From: Bacillota bacterium
GTDB taxonomy: Bacteria; Bacillota; UBA4882; UBA8346
DNA length: 64,000 bases
Direction of reading: 5' to 3'
Assembly (NCBI GenBank): GCA_023402395.1
Contig: JAEYGI010000040.1
Location: forward strand, 62,001-126,000
How positions within the stretch are numbered: the stretch's first letter is position 1; each line of letters starts with the position of its first letter. Made by a program: the position numbers and the translations under genes. The notes beneath the pieces are model-generated. The model was not told the DNA's origin, did no database searches, and was given only the letters and a program-made list of their open reading frames with translations. Below are positions 33,710-42,968 of the stretch, piece after piece.

Positions 33710-33900
33710 TTGAGGAGGGCGACAGCGACGCGAATTACGCTTACTACGCCCTCCACAAACTCCATTTGCTTCCGAGTCAATACCTTGCGTTAGATCGGCG
33801 GGAAAAAGCATTTGTGATTGCTGCGATTGAAATGAAAATTAAAAATGACAAGGAAAAGGAAAAAGAACTTAAACCAAAAGGCAAAGGCAAGAAAAAGTAA
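33281..33900 (+). CDS. Tail assembly chaperone, long -1 frameshift product
   Basis: A -1 shift at A-AAA-AAC (33700-33706) joins the XkdN-like frame to a second frame that is open to TAA at 33898-33900 and has no good start of its own. The added part reads KKLIEEGDSDANYAYYALHK, then HLLPSQYLALDRREKAFV and a Lys-rich tail (KPKGKGKKK). Long and short chaperone forms made this way are a general feature of long-tailed phages; they coat the tape measure before tube assembly. Confidence 0.8.
33700..33706 (+). promoter_or_regulatory. Programmed -1 ribosomal frameshift site
   Basis: Heptamer A AAA AAC in the zero frame, immediately before the TGA stop of the short chaperone. It fits the X-XXY-YYZ rule exactly. 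Confidence 0.8.
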
Positions 33901-33920
33901 CAATAAAGGCAGGTGAAACC

Positions 33921-35990
33921 ATGGCGACGATACGGACGGCCATTCAAATCTATGATGGCGTGACTTCGGTACTACGGCCAATGACCAACGCGCTTAATAT
34001 TTGCGTTTCCAGCTTCGAGGCCATGCAGACGGCCTCCAGCCAAAGCGTTGATGTTTCCAGCCTGTCCGCCGCCAGGGCCGAGCTCAGCAAAGCCTCCATC
34101 GCCATGGACAGCGTTGAACAAAACATCCGGGAGGCCGACGCGGCCCAACAGCAGCTGAATCAGCAGATGCGGAACGGACAGGGGGCCGCTGACGGGCTGG
34201 CAACCATGGTTAAAAGGGTCGCCATGACCATCGCCACCGTGATTGGAGTCGGCAAAACGGCAGAAATGTCGGATAACCTGGCGGAAATGACCGCCCGGCT
34301 CAACATTATGAACGATGGGATGCAGACCACGGCGCAATTGCAACAAATGATCTTTCAGTCGGCCCAGCGGTCACGCAGTGTTTATACCGACACCGCCGCC
34401 GTGGTTTCCAAGCTTGGAATCCTCGCCAAAGACGCGTTTTCGGGCAATCAAGAGATGATTTTCTTTGCCGAACAAATGAACAAGCAGTTTAAGATCGGCG
34501 GGGCCAGCCTTCAGGAACAAACATCGGCCATGTACCAACTGACCCAGGCCATGGCCTCCGGACGGCTCCAGGGCGATGAATTCCGCTCTATCATGGAAAA
34601 CGCGCCGATGTTGGCGCAAGCGATTGCCACGTATGCCGGGAAAAGTATGGGAGAACTGCGCGAGATGTCCAGTGAAGGACTGATCACCGCCGACATTATC
34701 AAAAACGCCATGTTCTCCGCCGCCGAGGAAACGAACCGCCGCTTTGAAACCATGCCGAAAACTTTCGGCCAAATTGCAGTTTCAATCCAAAATCAGGCGT
34801 TAATGGCGTTTCAGCCGATTTTGGTTAAACTCAATGAGATTGCCAACAGTGACCGGTTTACTGCCTTTGTGAACAACGTGGTTGGTGGATTGACGACGCT
34901 GGCCGGAGCGGCGACAGTGACCTTTGACTTTCTGATTGGCGCGGCTAATTTCGTCGCGGATAACTGGTCAATGATTGCGCCGGTGGCCTGGGCCGTGGCC
35001 GGAGCGTTTGCGATTTACAACGGCGTGGCGCTCGTTACCAACAGCATTTTAGCGATTCAGGCGTTCCGGGCGCAGGTCCAAGCCGCCGCGCTGATGATGC
35101 AACAGGGCGCGACATTTTCCGCTACAGTGGCCCAGCATGGCCTAAACGCCGCGCTATATGCCTGCCCGATAACTTGGATTATCCTCGCGATTATGGCGCT
35201 GGTGGGCGTGTTTTATCTGGTTATCGCGGCCATCAATAAGTTTGCCGGAACCAGCTTGAGCGCCACGGGAATGATTGTCGGCGCGTTTTTCGTGGCGGGC
35301 GCGGCGATTGGGAATACGGTTATCGCGCTGATTAATGCGGTGATTGACTATTTCGCGCTGCTCTGGAATTACATTGCTGGCTTTGCTGAATTTTTCGCGA
35401 ATGTCTTTACGGACCCGGTTGGCTCGATTGTTCGGTTGTTCGCCAATCTGGCGGATACCGTTTTGGGCATTATCTCTGGAATTGCCAACGCCATCGATAC
35501 GATCACCGGCTCGAAATTGGCCGACGCCGTGGAAGGCTGGCGCAGCGTCCTTAACAGCGCGGTAACCGCCCAAGTTGGCGAAGCCGCGATCAAAGTCCCA
35601 CGAGTGGATCCCCAATCAATGCGCCTGAACCGGATTGATTACGGCGACGCCTGGAACGCCGGGTATTCCATGGGAGAAGGCTTCGAAAATATGTTTGATT
35701 TGGGGAACCTGGGGATGGAGAATCCGGCGCTTGACCCGGCGCTGTTAAATGACGTGTCCAACATTGCGGCCTATACCAAGAAGACGGCGGATGTGACCGA
35801 AGACCTGAAATATCTGCGGGACATCGCGGAACGGGAAACCATCAACCGGTTTACGACGGCTGAAATTAAGCTGGATTTGACCAATTACAACAACGTCAGC
35901 AAGGATACGGATTTGGATGGCGTGGTCAGTCACTTTAAAGATGTATTACTTGAGACCATGCAATCAGTAGCGGAGGGGGTCCATACATGA
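33921..35990 (+). CDS. Tail tape measure protein
   Basis: 689 residues. The N-terminal helical region (SVEQNIREADAAQQQLNQQM) is followed by the tape-measure core MSDNLAEMTARLNIMNDGMQTT in part, LAQAIATYAGKSMGELREMS, then several hydrophobic stretches around residues 350-500 (TLAGAATVTFDFLIGAANFV in part, ITWIILAIMALVGVFYLVI, MIVGAFFVAGAAIGNTVIAL in part). It sets tail length and probably helps DNA entry. It is short for the family, so the tail should be short by PBSX standards. Confidence 0.9.
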   Translation: MATIRTAIQIYDGVTSVLRPMTNALNICVSSFEAMQTASSQSVDVSSLSAARAELSKASIAMDSVEQNIREADAAQQQLNQQMRNGQGAADGLATMVKRVAMTIATVIGVGKTAEMSDNLAEMTARLNIMNDGMQTTAQLQQMIFQSAQRSRSVYTDTAAVVSKLGILAKDAFSGNQEMIFFAEQMNKQFKIGGASLQEQTSAMYQLTQAMASGRLQGDEFRSIMENAPMLAQAIATYAGKSMGELREMSSEGLITADIIKNAMFSAAEETNRRFETMPKTFGQIAVSIQNQALMAFQPILVKLNEIANSDRFTAFVNNVVGGLTTLAGAATVTFDFLIGAANFVADNWSMIAPVAWAVAGAFAIYNGVALVTNSILAIQAFRAQVQAAALMMQQGATFSATVAQHGLNAALYACPITWIILAIMALVGVFYLVIAAINKFAGTSLSATGMIVGAFFVAGAAIGNTVIALINAVIDYFALLWNYIAGFAEFFANVFTDPVGSIVRLFANLADTVLGIISGIANAIDTITGSKLADAVEGWRSVLNSAVTAQVGEAAIKVPRVDPQSMRLNRIDYGDAWNAGYSMGEGFENMFDLGNLGMENPALDPALLNDVSNIAAYTKKTADVTEDLKYLRDIAERETINRFTTAEIKLDLTNYNNVSKDTDLDGVVSHFKDVLLETMQSVAEGVHT

Positions 35991-36649
35991 GCTACTACTT
36001 TTTTATGGACGCGGTGCAATTACCGGTCCCTCCGCCCAAAATGCAGCTTAAAATCGGCAGCAAAAATCAGACGATGAACCTGATTAACGGCGGGGAGATT
36101 AACATCCTAAAAACGCCGGGCCTGGCGGAAGTCTCGTTTGAGTTATTGCTTCCCAACGTTCAATATCCGTTTGCCAAGTATATCTTCGGGTTCCGGAAGG
36201 CTGAATATTTTCTGAACCATTTTAACCGGTTAAAAGCCCAAAGCAAGCCTTTCCAGTTTATTGTTTGCCGGATGACGCCGCGCCATGACCTGTTGTTTGA
36301 TACGAACTTGACGGTCAGCATGGAGGATTACGAAATTATTGAGGATGCCCACAACGGGTTCGATGTGGTGGCCTCCATCCGATTGAAGCAATACAAGCCC
36401 TACGCCACAAAGACACTAACCGTCAAAACAAAGGCGAACGGCACCAAAAGCGTCACCGCCCAAAAGGCGCGGCGAATCAGCAAGGAAATATCGAAAGCCT
36501 ATAAAGTGGCAACCGGTCAAGTTTCGCTGTGGGAAGTTTGTAAAACCCAAATGGGCGACGGGGAGAAGTGGCCGGAGATTGCGAAGCTGAATGGGATTGT
36601 GAATCCAAACAACCTCAGCGTGAAGCAGGTGATTAAGCTTGTTAAATAA
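35987..36649 (+). CDS. LysM-containing tail protein (XkdP-like)
   Basis: 220 residues. YYFFMDAVQLPVPPPKMQLK at the start and a C-terminal LysM-like segment (VATGQVSLWEVCKTQMGDGEKWPEI, seen in part, then NPNNLSVKQVIKL). This is the XkdP layout. It joins tube and baseplate hub. ATGA overlap with the tape measure gene. Confidence 0.87.
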   Translation: MSYYFFMDAVQLPVPPPKMQLKIGSKNQTMNLINGGEINILKTPGLAEVSFELLLPNVQYPFAKYIFGFRKAEYFLNHFNRLKAQSKPFQFIVCRMTPRHDLLFDTNLTVSMEDYEIIEDAHNGFDVVASIRLKQYKPYATKTLTVKTKANGTKSVTAQKARRISKEISKAYKVATGQVSLWEVCKTQMGDGEKWPEIAKLNGIVNPNNLSVKQVIKLVK

Positions 36650-37604
36650 TGTTCGGTTAATCATCCAAAACGAAGCCGAAGTTTATGAGCCGGTGGTCGA
36701 AGAGGGAATCGAATGGGAAACCGAGCGAAAAGGAACGCCGGGGAAGCTGACGTTTCGGGTGGTAGCGGATGAGGCGTTAAACTTTACGGAGGGGAACACG
36801 GTTCAACTGTCGATTGATGGAGCCAACATGTTTAAAGGCTTCGTGTTCACCAAAAAGCAGGACAAGTTTGGAATTATCAATGTCACCGCTTACGATCAGC
36901 TAAGATACCTAAAAAACAAGGACTGTTATATCTACCCGAAGGCGATGACGGCGGCGGAACTTATTAAAGCCCTGGCCGCTGACTACCAGCTACAGGTTGG
37001 AGAAATCGAAGATACGCAATACGTTATTAGGAGGAGGGTCGAGGACAATTCGACCCTCTTTGACATTATTCAGACCGCGCTGGATTTAACCTTGGAAAAC
37101 AAGAAAAAGCTTTATGTCCTTTACGATCTCTTTGGTAAGCTTACGCTGAAAGATGCGGAAAGCCTGAAACTAAACCTGTTAATCGACGCTGACACCGCTG
37201 AGAATTACAGCTATTCGTCCAGTATCGACAGCGCGACATACAACCAGATTAAGCTTTATTACGATAACAAGGATACTGGCAAGCGAGATGTTTATAAAGT
37301 CTTAGACAGCGCCAATATTGCCAAATGGGGCGTGTTGCAATACTGTGACAGCATTGGCGAAAACACCAACGGTAAGGCCAAGGCCGACGCGCTCCTTGGA
37401 CTGTATAACCAAAGAACCCGCAACCTCTCCATTGATAATGTCTTCGGTGATGTTAGGGTGCGGGCCGGAACCAGCGTTATCGTGCAGCTTGATTTGGGCG
37501 ATATCCAAGTACGGAATTACATGTTGGCGGAACGGGTCCGGCATAGTTTTAAGCACCGGGAACACTTGATGAATTTGGACCTGCGGGGCGGTGATTTTGT
37601 GTGA
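36639..37604 (+). CDS. Baseplate hub / late control D-like protein (XkdQ-like)
   Basis: 321 residues from TTG 36639, overlapping the LysM gene by 11 bases. GIEWETERKGTPGKLTFRVV, MFKGFVFTKKQDKFGIINVTAYDQLRYLKNKD (in part), and FDIIQTALDLTL are typical of XkdQ, the gpD-like hub protein. Confidence 0.87.
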   Translation: MLNNVRLIIQNEAEVYEPVVEEGIEWETERKGTPGKLTFRVVADEALNFTEGNTVQLSIDGANMFKGFVFTKKQDKFGIINVTAYDQLRYLKNKDCYIYPKAMTAAELIKALAADYQLQVGEIEDTQYVIRRRVEDNSTLFDIIQTALDLTLENKKKLYVLYDLFGKLTLKDAESLKLNLLIDADTAENYSYSSSIDSATYNQIKLYYDNKDTGKRDVYKVLDSANIAKWGVLQYCDSIGENTNGKAKADALLGLYNQRTRNLSIDNVFGDVRVRAGTSVIVQLDLGDIQVRNYMLAERVRHSFKHREHLMNLDLRGGDFV

Positions 37605-37996
37605 ACCTTGTGGAAATCATTAAACAGATCGCTGGGGAAGCGGTGGAAGCCAGCAAGCCGGTCACGGTTACCTACGGCGAGGTGGTTAAAGCGAATCCCC
37701 TCGAAATCAACATCGAGCAAAAGCTGACCCTGCCTGCAGAGTTTTTTGTCCTCACAAAAGCCGTCACCGACCACTACGTCGATATGACGGTTAACCATAC
37801 CACGGAAGAGCGGGCGGGCGGCTCCAGCGCGGCGGCATTCGCCAGTCACAACCACGATTATCAAGGCCGGAAAAAATTCCTGGTCCATAATGGTCTGCTG
37901 GCCGGGGAAAAGGTGATTCTGCTCCGGGTCCAGGGAGGGCAGCAATATATCGTGCTGGACCGTCTCACAGACCACATTGTCAGCGGAGAGGGGTGA
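37601..37996 (+). CDS. DUF2577-type baseplate protein (XkdR-like)
   Basis: 131 residues. TYGEVVKANPLEINIEQKLTLPAEFFVLT in part and HNHDYQGRKKFLVHNGLLAGEKVILLRVQGGQ in part match the DUF2577/XkdR baseplate family. ATGA overlap with XkdQ-like gene (GTGTGA). Confidence 0.83.
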   Translation: MNLVEIIKQIAGEAVEASKPVTVTYGEVVKANPLEINIEQKLTLPAEFFVLTKAVTDHYVDMTVNHTTEERAGGSSAAAFASHNHDYQGRKKFLVHNGLLAGEKVILLRVQGGQQYIVLDRLTDHIVSGEG

Positions 37997-38001
37997 CGGC
38001 A

Positions 38002-38403
38002 ATGATACCCAACAACGACGATTTGACTCTTGATTTTGATGTGGAAAGCCAGCCATCCCGGACCTATCGGCTGGACATCGAAAAAGGAATCATTGCAAAA
38101 TATACCGATGGGTTAGAGGCTATTAAACAGGCGGTTTATAAAATCCTCAATACTGAGCGGTATCAATACGCGATTTACTCCTGGAATTACGGCATTGAAC
38201 TGCAAGGCTTGTTTGGGATGCCGTTGCCATATGTGTATCCGGAGTTAAAACGGCGGATTACCGAGGCACTTATACAGGATGACCGGATTGAGGACGTGAC
38301 CGATTTCGCGTTTAGCCACGCACGCGGGGCGGTATCGGTGACCTTTACGGTGCAATCCACAGCGGGCGAGTTTACGGCGGAAAGGACGGTGCAAATCAGC
38401 TAA
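38002..38403 (+). CDS. DUF2634 baseplate wedge protein (XkdS-like, gp25-like)
   Basis: 133 residues. PSRTYRLDIEKGIIAKYTDGLEAIKQAVYKIL in part, and YQYAIYSWNYGIELQGLFG define the XkdS/DUF2634 family. ATG 38002 has GGAGAGGGG upstream; GTG 37993 is an alternative coupled to the previous stop. Confidence 0.87.
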   Translation: MIPNNDDLTLDFDVESQPSRTYRLDIEKGIIAKYTDGLEAIKQAVYKILNTERYQYAIYSWNYGIELQGLFGMPLPYVYPELKRRITEALIQDDRIEDVTDFAFSHARGAVSVTFTVQSTAGEFTAERTVQIS

Positions 38404-38404
38404 T

Positions 38405-39460
38405 ATGTATGAACATATGACCTTTGAAAGTGTTTTGCAGTGGATGCTTGACCGCGTGCCGGATACCGTAGATAAACGGGAAGGCAGTATCATCTATGAC
38501 GCCCTGGCCCCGGCCGCGATTGAGTTGCAACTGGCCTACATTGATATGGATAATCTCCTCAACGAAACTTATGCGGATACCGCGTCCCGAACCTACCTGA
38601 TTAAGCGGGCGGGAGAGCGGGGAATCACCCCAACCGAAGCCACACATGCCATTGTAAAAGGGGAATTCAACATCGATGTACCGATTGGGGCGCGGTTCTC
38701 CTTGGATGATCTGAATTACGTTGCGACGGAGAAACTTGGCGACGGCGTTTTTCAATTGCAATGCGAAACGGTGGGTGCGGCGGCAAACTCCTACCTTGGG
38801 GCGCTGATTCCCATTGACTATATCGCCGGGCTGCAAACCGCCGAACTGACTGAAATCCTAATCCCCGGCGAGGACGAAGAAGAAACGGAAGCCTTTCGGG
38901 CGAGATATTTCGCCAGCTTCGACCGGATTGCTTTTGGCGGCAACCGGGCGGATTATATCGAGAAGGTTAAGAAAATACCGGGCGTCGGCGGGGTGAAGCC
39001 ATACCGAGCTTGGCAGGGCGGCGGAACGGTGAAGTTGGTAATCATCAACTCCGAGTGGCAGGCGCCTACTACTGAAATGGTCGATGCAGTACAAACAGCC
39101 ATTGACCCCACGGTAAACGCGGGGGAAGGGGTGGGGATAGCGCCGATTGACCACGTGGTAACCGTCTTCGGCGTAACCAACCAGGCCATCAATATCGAAA
39201 CTACGATTACCTATCAAGCAGGCTGGAGTTTCACCGAATCCCGGCCGTATATCGAAGCTGCCATTGATGCCTACTTTTTAGACCTGAGCAAAACCTGGGA
39301 AGATGCGGCCAACCTAATTGTCCGCGTATCACAGATTGAAACCAGGTTGCTTAATGTCCCTGGTATCATAGATATCCAGGACACCAAAATCAACGGAGTC
39401 CCGGCGAATTTCGTCGTGAATGCCGACTCCATCCCGGCAAGGGGGAATATCGTTGCGTGA
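38405..39460 (+). CDS. Baseplate J-like protein (XkdT-like)
   Basis: 351 residues. MLDRVPDTVDKREGSIIYDALAP, SRTYLIKRAGERGITPTEATHA and GEDEEETEAFRARYFASF, each in part, are hallmark stretches of baseplate J proteins, which form the outer wedges of contractile tails. Confidence 0.92.
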   Translation: MYEHMTFESVLQWMLDRVPDTVDKREGSIIYDALAPAAIELQLAYIDMDNLLNETYADTASRTYLIKRAGERGITPTEATHAIVKGEFNIDVPIGARFSLDDLNYVATEKLGDGVFQLQCETVGAAANSYLGALIPIDYIAGLQTAELTEILIPGEDEEETEAFRARYFASFDRIAFGGNRADYIEKVKKIPGVGGVKPYRAWQGGGTVKLVIINSEWQAPTTEMVDAVQTAIDPTVNAGEGVGIAPIDHVVTVFGVTNQAINIETTITYQAGWSFTESRPYIEAAIDAYFLDLSKTWEDAANLIVRVSQIETRLLNVPGIIDIQDTKINGVPANFVVNADSIPARGNIVA

Positions 39461-40001
39461 GGTGGATGTAGCGCGGTATTATCCGGCCATCATGAAGGAG
39501 GTTCGGGAGTTTCGTTACTTGGCGCAGGCTGAAAATCCCGAGCTAACGGCGCTATGGCAGGAAATCCAAAATGCGATTGACGATCAGTTCATTCGGGATG
39601 CCACGGTAAACGGCGTGGCCCGGCGTGAAAAGATGTTGAAGATTACACCGTTTGCTTCGGATACACTGGATGAACGGAAATTTCGATTGCTGGCCCGGTA
39701 TAACGAGGATATTCCGTACACCGTGCCCAACTTAAAGAACCAATTGGCCAATATCTGCGGGGCCAACGGATACTGGTTAAACATACTCAATAACGTGTTT
39801 ACGATCATTGTTAAGGTCGAACTGGTCGCAAAGCGGGACCTGGAAACCGTCCGGGAACTGTTGGAGCGAATGGTACCGCAGAATATGATTATCGACCTTG
39901 ACCTGATGTATAACCAGCATAAGGCGTTCCGGCCCTTTACCCACCGGGAATTGCAGCAATTCACCCATTCTGTCATGAGAAACGAGGTAATAGGAGGTTA
40001 A
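39453..40001 (+). CDS. DUF2313 tail protein (XkdU/YmfQ-like)
   Basis: 182 residues from TTG 39453, which overlaps the baseplate J stop by eight bases and has GGGGG upstream. ARYYPAIMKEVREFRYLAQAENPEL in part, RREKMLKITPFASDTLDERKFRLL in part and PYTVPNLKNQLANICG match the YmfQ/XkdU family next to baseplate J. Confidence 0.87.
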   Translation: MREVDVARYYPAIMKEVREFRYLAQAENPELTALWQEIQNAIDDQFIRDATVNGVARREKMLKITPFASDTLDERKFRLLARYNEDIPYTVPNLKNQLANICGANGYWLNILNNVFTIIVKVELVAKRDLETVRELLERMVPQNMIIDLDLMYNQHKAFRPFTHRELQQFTHSVMRNEVIGG

Positions 40002-40008
40002 GCAAATA

Positions 40009-41496
40009 ATGGCCGACGATACAAAAACGTACACGCCGAATTACAACCTGGTCAAGCCGGGCCAAGATGATTTTTACAACGTCGAGGATTTTAACGGGAA
40101 TGCAGATAAAATTGACAACGGATTAAAGTCGCTTAAAACTAAGCTGGATACTGTGGAAGAAGGAGCGCAGGTTAATCAAAATGCATTTAGCACCGTGAAG
40201 GTTGGGGCGACAAACATCCAGGCGGACGCGAAGACCGATACCCTGGAGCTAGCTGCCGGGGCGAATATCTCGCTTACGCCGGATGCGGCAAATGATAAGG
40301 TGACGATTGCGGTGACCGGGACGGTGCCGCAGGCGGGGAACGCTAATACTGTTGGTGGGATGCAGGCATCGGAATTTCTGCCCAAAACCGGTGGGACATT
40401 GACTGGTGGATTAATAATTAATAGTAATTCCCCGTCAATTAGGTTGTTAGAGACAGATACAGGTAAAACTTATTTTTTGATAGCTGACGGTAACAACTTT
40501 TCGATCCGGGAAAATGCCACCGATAACGCTCCTTATGCTTTGCTATTCAACGCAGCTGATGGAAATTTTTATATCAAGAATAATAAAATTTGGCATGCTG
40601 GAAATATGGGTGCGGGGAGCAATTTAAATGCGGATTTATTTGATGATTTTCAGCTTGCGGATCTGGGATTAGGGACCCGGGCGAAATTGGTCACCGGGAG
40701 CAACATGAATGATTTACGAGGTACTATTATTTTTGCGGGCTATAACCTTATAAATGCACCAAACGGATTTACTGGCTGGATACAGGGTTTCAATATTTCC
40801 AATGGGACTGACATACTAACCCAGATAGTGTATGATACTTATTCGACGGATGCTAACAAGTCCACGATTTATGTAAGGCACAGCGTAAACGGTGGCGCCT
40901 CCTGGGAACTGTGGAAAAAATTCTGGCACTCGTTAAACAGTGGCAGCGGCAGCGGCCTGGACGCTGGCAAACTAGAGGGTCAGGAAGGGTCATACTATCG
41001 AAACGCCAGCAACCTTAACGCCGGAACCCTCCCGGCCGCCAGGCTCCCGGCGTTGAGTGGCGATGTGACCTCCTCGGCCGGGTCGGCTTCCGTCACCCTC
41101 AACGCGGCGGCAGTATTGGCAAAACTAAAAACCGTGGACGGGCCAGGGAGCGGGTTGGAAGCTGATAATGCGGATACTGTGGATGGGAAACACGCGAGTG
41201 ATTTCGCACTGGCTGGGTCGGTCACTGTTACGACTGGGGAAGTGCTGGACGGTGGAATTATTTCGATTCCTTCCGGCTTTATAAAAGCTCAGTGTAAATA
41301 TCTTATTTCGGTAAGTGATAGCAACCCTACAAATATCATTTGGGACCCAGAAGACAACCAAGAACGCCATCGTTTAGTGTGGTCCGTTGATCCAACCACA
41401 TGGGCCGTTAGTGTGGCCTACGAAGTCCGGCTGCAAAATGGCACAACGCAACGCATACCAAGCAAGGCGCAATTTATGGTTGTGGGGGTGAAATAG
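40009..41496 (+). CDS. Tail fibre / receptor-binding protein
   Basis: 495 residues. N-terminal attachment domain (TPNYNLVKPGQDDFYNVEDFN, KIDNGLKSL), then repeated glycine-rich segments (LPKTGGTLTGGLIINSNSPS, IWHAGNMG, NASNLNAGTLPAARLPALSG, GSGLEADNADTVDGKHASDF) and a C-terminal beta domain. This is the standard layout of Bacillota phage side fibres. The middle third (about 40415-40880) is clearly AT-richer than the ends, suggesting domain exchange. Confidence 0.87.
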   Translation: MADDTKTYTPNYNLVKPGQDDFYNVEDFNGNADKIDNGLKSLKTKLDTVEEGAQVNQNAFSTVKVGATNIQADAKTDTLELAAGANISLTPDAANDKVTIAVTGTVPQAGNANTVGGMQASEFLPKTGGTLTGGLIINSNSPSIRLLETDTGKTYFLIADGNNFSIRENATDNAPYALLFNAADGNFYIKNNKIWHAGNMGAGSNLNADLFDDFQLADLGLGTRAKLVTGSNMNDLRGTIIFAGYNLINAPNGFTGWIQGFNISNGTDILTQIVYDTYSTDANKSTIYVRHSVNGGASWELWKKFWHSLNSGSGSGLDAGKLEGQEGSYYRNASNLNAGTLPAARLPALSGDVTSSAGSASVTLNAAAVLAKLKTVDGPGSGLEADNADTVDGKHASDFALAGSVTVTTGEVLDGGIISIPSGFIKAQCKYLISVSDSNPTNIIWDPEDNQERHRLVWSVDPTTWAVSVAYEVRLQNGTTQRIPSKAQFMVVGVK

Positions 41497-41499
41497 CAG

Positions 41500-41868
41500 A
41501 TGTGGTATATTTGTAAAGACGGTAATGTTGTTGGAACTTGTAATGGGGAGCCGAATCAAGACGATTTGGCCGAACAGGGCTATTTTGCCATCGATGGCCA
41601 TGAGATTATCCCGCTTGAACAGGCCGGGTTGGATGAAAATAACCAAATAATTCGAGTAATTCCGCCCGAGCCGACGGCGGAGAAAGTCAGACAGCAACAA
41701 CTCGCCGCCCTGGATGCCGAATATGATCCTAAATTTGACGCGTTAACCCTTGCTTGGGCCACGGCGTCAATGGATGGAGATGCTGAGACGGCGGCAGCGC
41801 GGCAGGCGGACAAGGCTGTATTAAAAATAGAGTATCAGGCCAAAAAGGAGGCGATTGTCAATGGTTAA
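41500..41868 (+). CDS. Tail fibre accessory / assembly-like protein
   Basis: 122 residues. MWYICKDGNVVGTCNGEPNQDD in part and a C-terminal segment AALDAEYDPKFDALTLAWATA, a pattern seen in small proteins just downstream of fibre genes, which may assist fibre folding or be a fibre tip component. Its stop overlaps the next gene. Confidence 0.65.
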   Translation: MWYICKDGNVVGTCNGEPNQDDLAEQGYFAIDGHEIIPLEQAGLDENNQIIRVIPPEPTAEKVRQQQLAALDAEYDPKFDALTLAWATASMDGDAETAAARQADKAVLKIEYQAKKEAIVNG

Positions 41869-41953
41869 ACGGATTTACTGCGCAATTTGCGGAAGTAAAA
41901 ATGACACAGCAACGGGTAAATGTACTAAAGATGATTGTCCCAAAAACCAATAA
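41861..41953 (+). CDS. Tiny zinc-ribbon protein (XkdX-position)
   Basis: 30 residues with four cysteines (YCAICGSK, GKCTKDDC). AAAGGAGG lies ten bases before ATG. Its place, last in the tail operon, is that of the very small XkdX-like proteins, but sequence similarity is not evident to me. Confidence 0.5.
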   Translation: MVKRIYCAICGSKNDTATGKCTKDDCPKNQ

Positions 41954-41954
41954 A

Positions 41955-41980
41955 AAACCGCGCCGATACTGGCGCGGTTT
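41955..41980. terminator. Bidirectional terminator of the tail operon
   Basis: AAACCGCGCC / GGCGCGGTTT, ten-base-pair stem with six-base loop, between convergent genes. Confidence 0.8.
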
Positions 41981-41992
41981 GGTTTGTAATTT

Positions 41993-42841
41993 TTAATAGG
42001 AAAACGCTAACTGTGAGTTCGAAAGCAAAAACGCAAACCCGAAAAAGTAACCAGTGTTGGAATTCCCGCCAATACTGCTGCCAGTGATGGCATATTCAAG
42101 TTTTGCAATTTTATTTTCGGACGTTTTAACAAAAAACACTTTCAAAAACTCTGAGTTTTTAGTATCTATATATTCGTCGCCATAGCCTTCGGAAGGAGCG
42201 TTTGTCACGACAGAAATAGGAGCTTGGGATGCCGTTTGAGATCCATACGGCGTATATAAATGGCCGTTTGTGTTGTCAATCCAAACGTCTACCTGAGTTA
42301 TATCGTTTGAAAATGTATCGGTGTCGAAGTCAAAGCCGATTTCTATCCCAACGGTTTCATTGATGTTTAAACCTACCATTGGATAAGTATAAACCTGGAT
42401 TGGCACAACGGTTTCCCCAACGGTTGCCGTGACAACGTTTTTACCAATTGCGGACGGAGAAAAAACTGTGTCGTGGGCGTTGGTTTCTGAAAACGTTCCG
42501 TTTTCGCTGGCCCAAGCGGCAGTGACTTCGGTCAATGTTCCATCGGTGCTTTGTTCGTAAATAGCGATATGGCAAACACGGCTTACCTGGTTTGTTTTTA
42601 GAGTCATACTGGTTACCGGAGGAGCCTCGCTTCCGAAAATATATCCAGCGGCACCGATATCATTGGCGGCGTTTGCCTTTGTGCTAAACCTTGCCATTGA
42701 TGCAGCGTCAGCAGTTAGCGCAGTTTGCGACTCCCATTTATAAACATACTTTTTTCCGGAGGATCCTTTGCCGCCACCGCCTCCGCCACAACCGGAAATG
42801 ACGATAACAACTACGGCCAAAAGTAACATAATTTTTTTCAT
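41993..42841 (-). CDS. Putative secreted lipoprotein (moron)
   Basis: 282 residues from ATG 42841. Signal peptide MKKIMLLLAVVVIVISGC with a lipobox cysteine followed by a run of glycines (flexible linker). The rest is beta-rich, of no recognised family (EVTAAWASENGTFSETNA, VVTATVGETVVPIQVYTYP). It is transcribed against the late operon between tail and lysis genes, has GGAGAG upstream and its own terminator, the usual signs of a moron expressed in the lysogen. It should be anchored on the outside of the cell membrane; superinfection exclusion or host-surface change are possible roles. Confidence 0.72.
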   Translation of the reverse strand: MKKIMLLLAVVVIVISGCGGGGGGKGSSGKKYVYKWESQTALTADAASMARFSTKANAANDIGAAGYIFGSEAPPVTSMTLKTNQVSRVCHIAIYEQSTDGTLTEVTAAWASENGTFSETNAHDTVFSPSAIGKNVVTATVGETVVPIQVYTYPMVGLNINETVGIEIGFDFDTDTFSNDITQVDVWIDNTNGHLYTPYGSQTASQAPISVVTNAPSEGYGDEYIDTKNSEFLKVFFVKTSENKIAKLEYAITGSSIGGNSNTGYFFGFAFLLSNSQLAFSY

Positions 42842-42968
42842 GGCGTTCACTCTCCAAAATACTTATTTGTACTGTATAATTCACTTTTTTGTACGATTTT
42901 CCCTCTAAATAGACGAAAAAAAGTTTTTCGAGGTTCCATTTTATGAAAATTAAAAGGAGGACGAACCA

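Noticed and set aside
40009..41496. Diversity-generating retroelement acting on the tail fibre
   Set aside because: No reverse transcriptase gene or template repeat was seen in the window.
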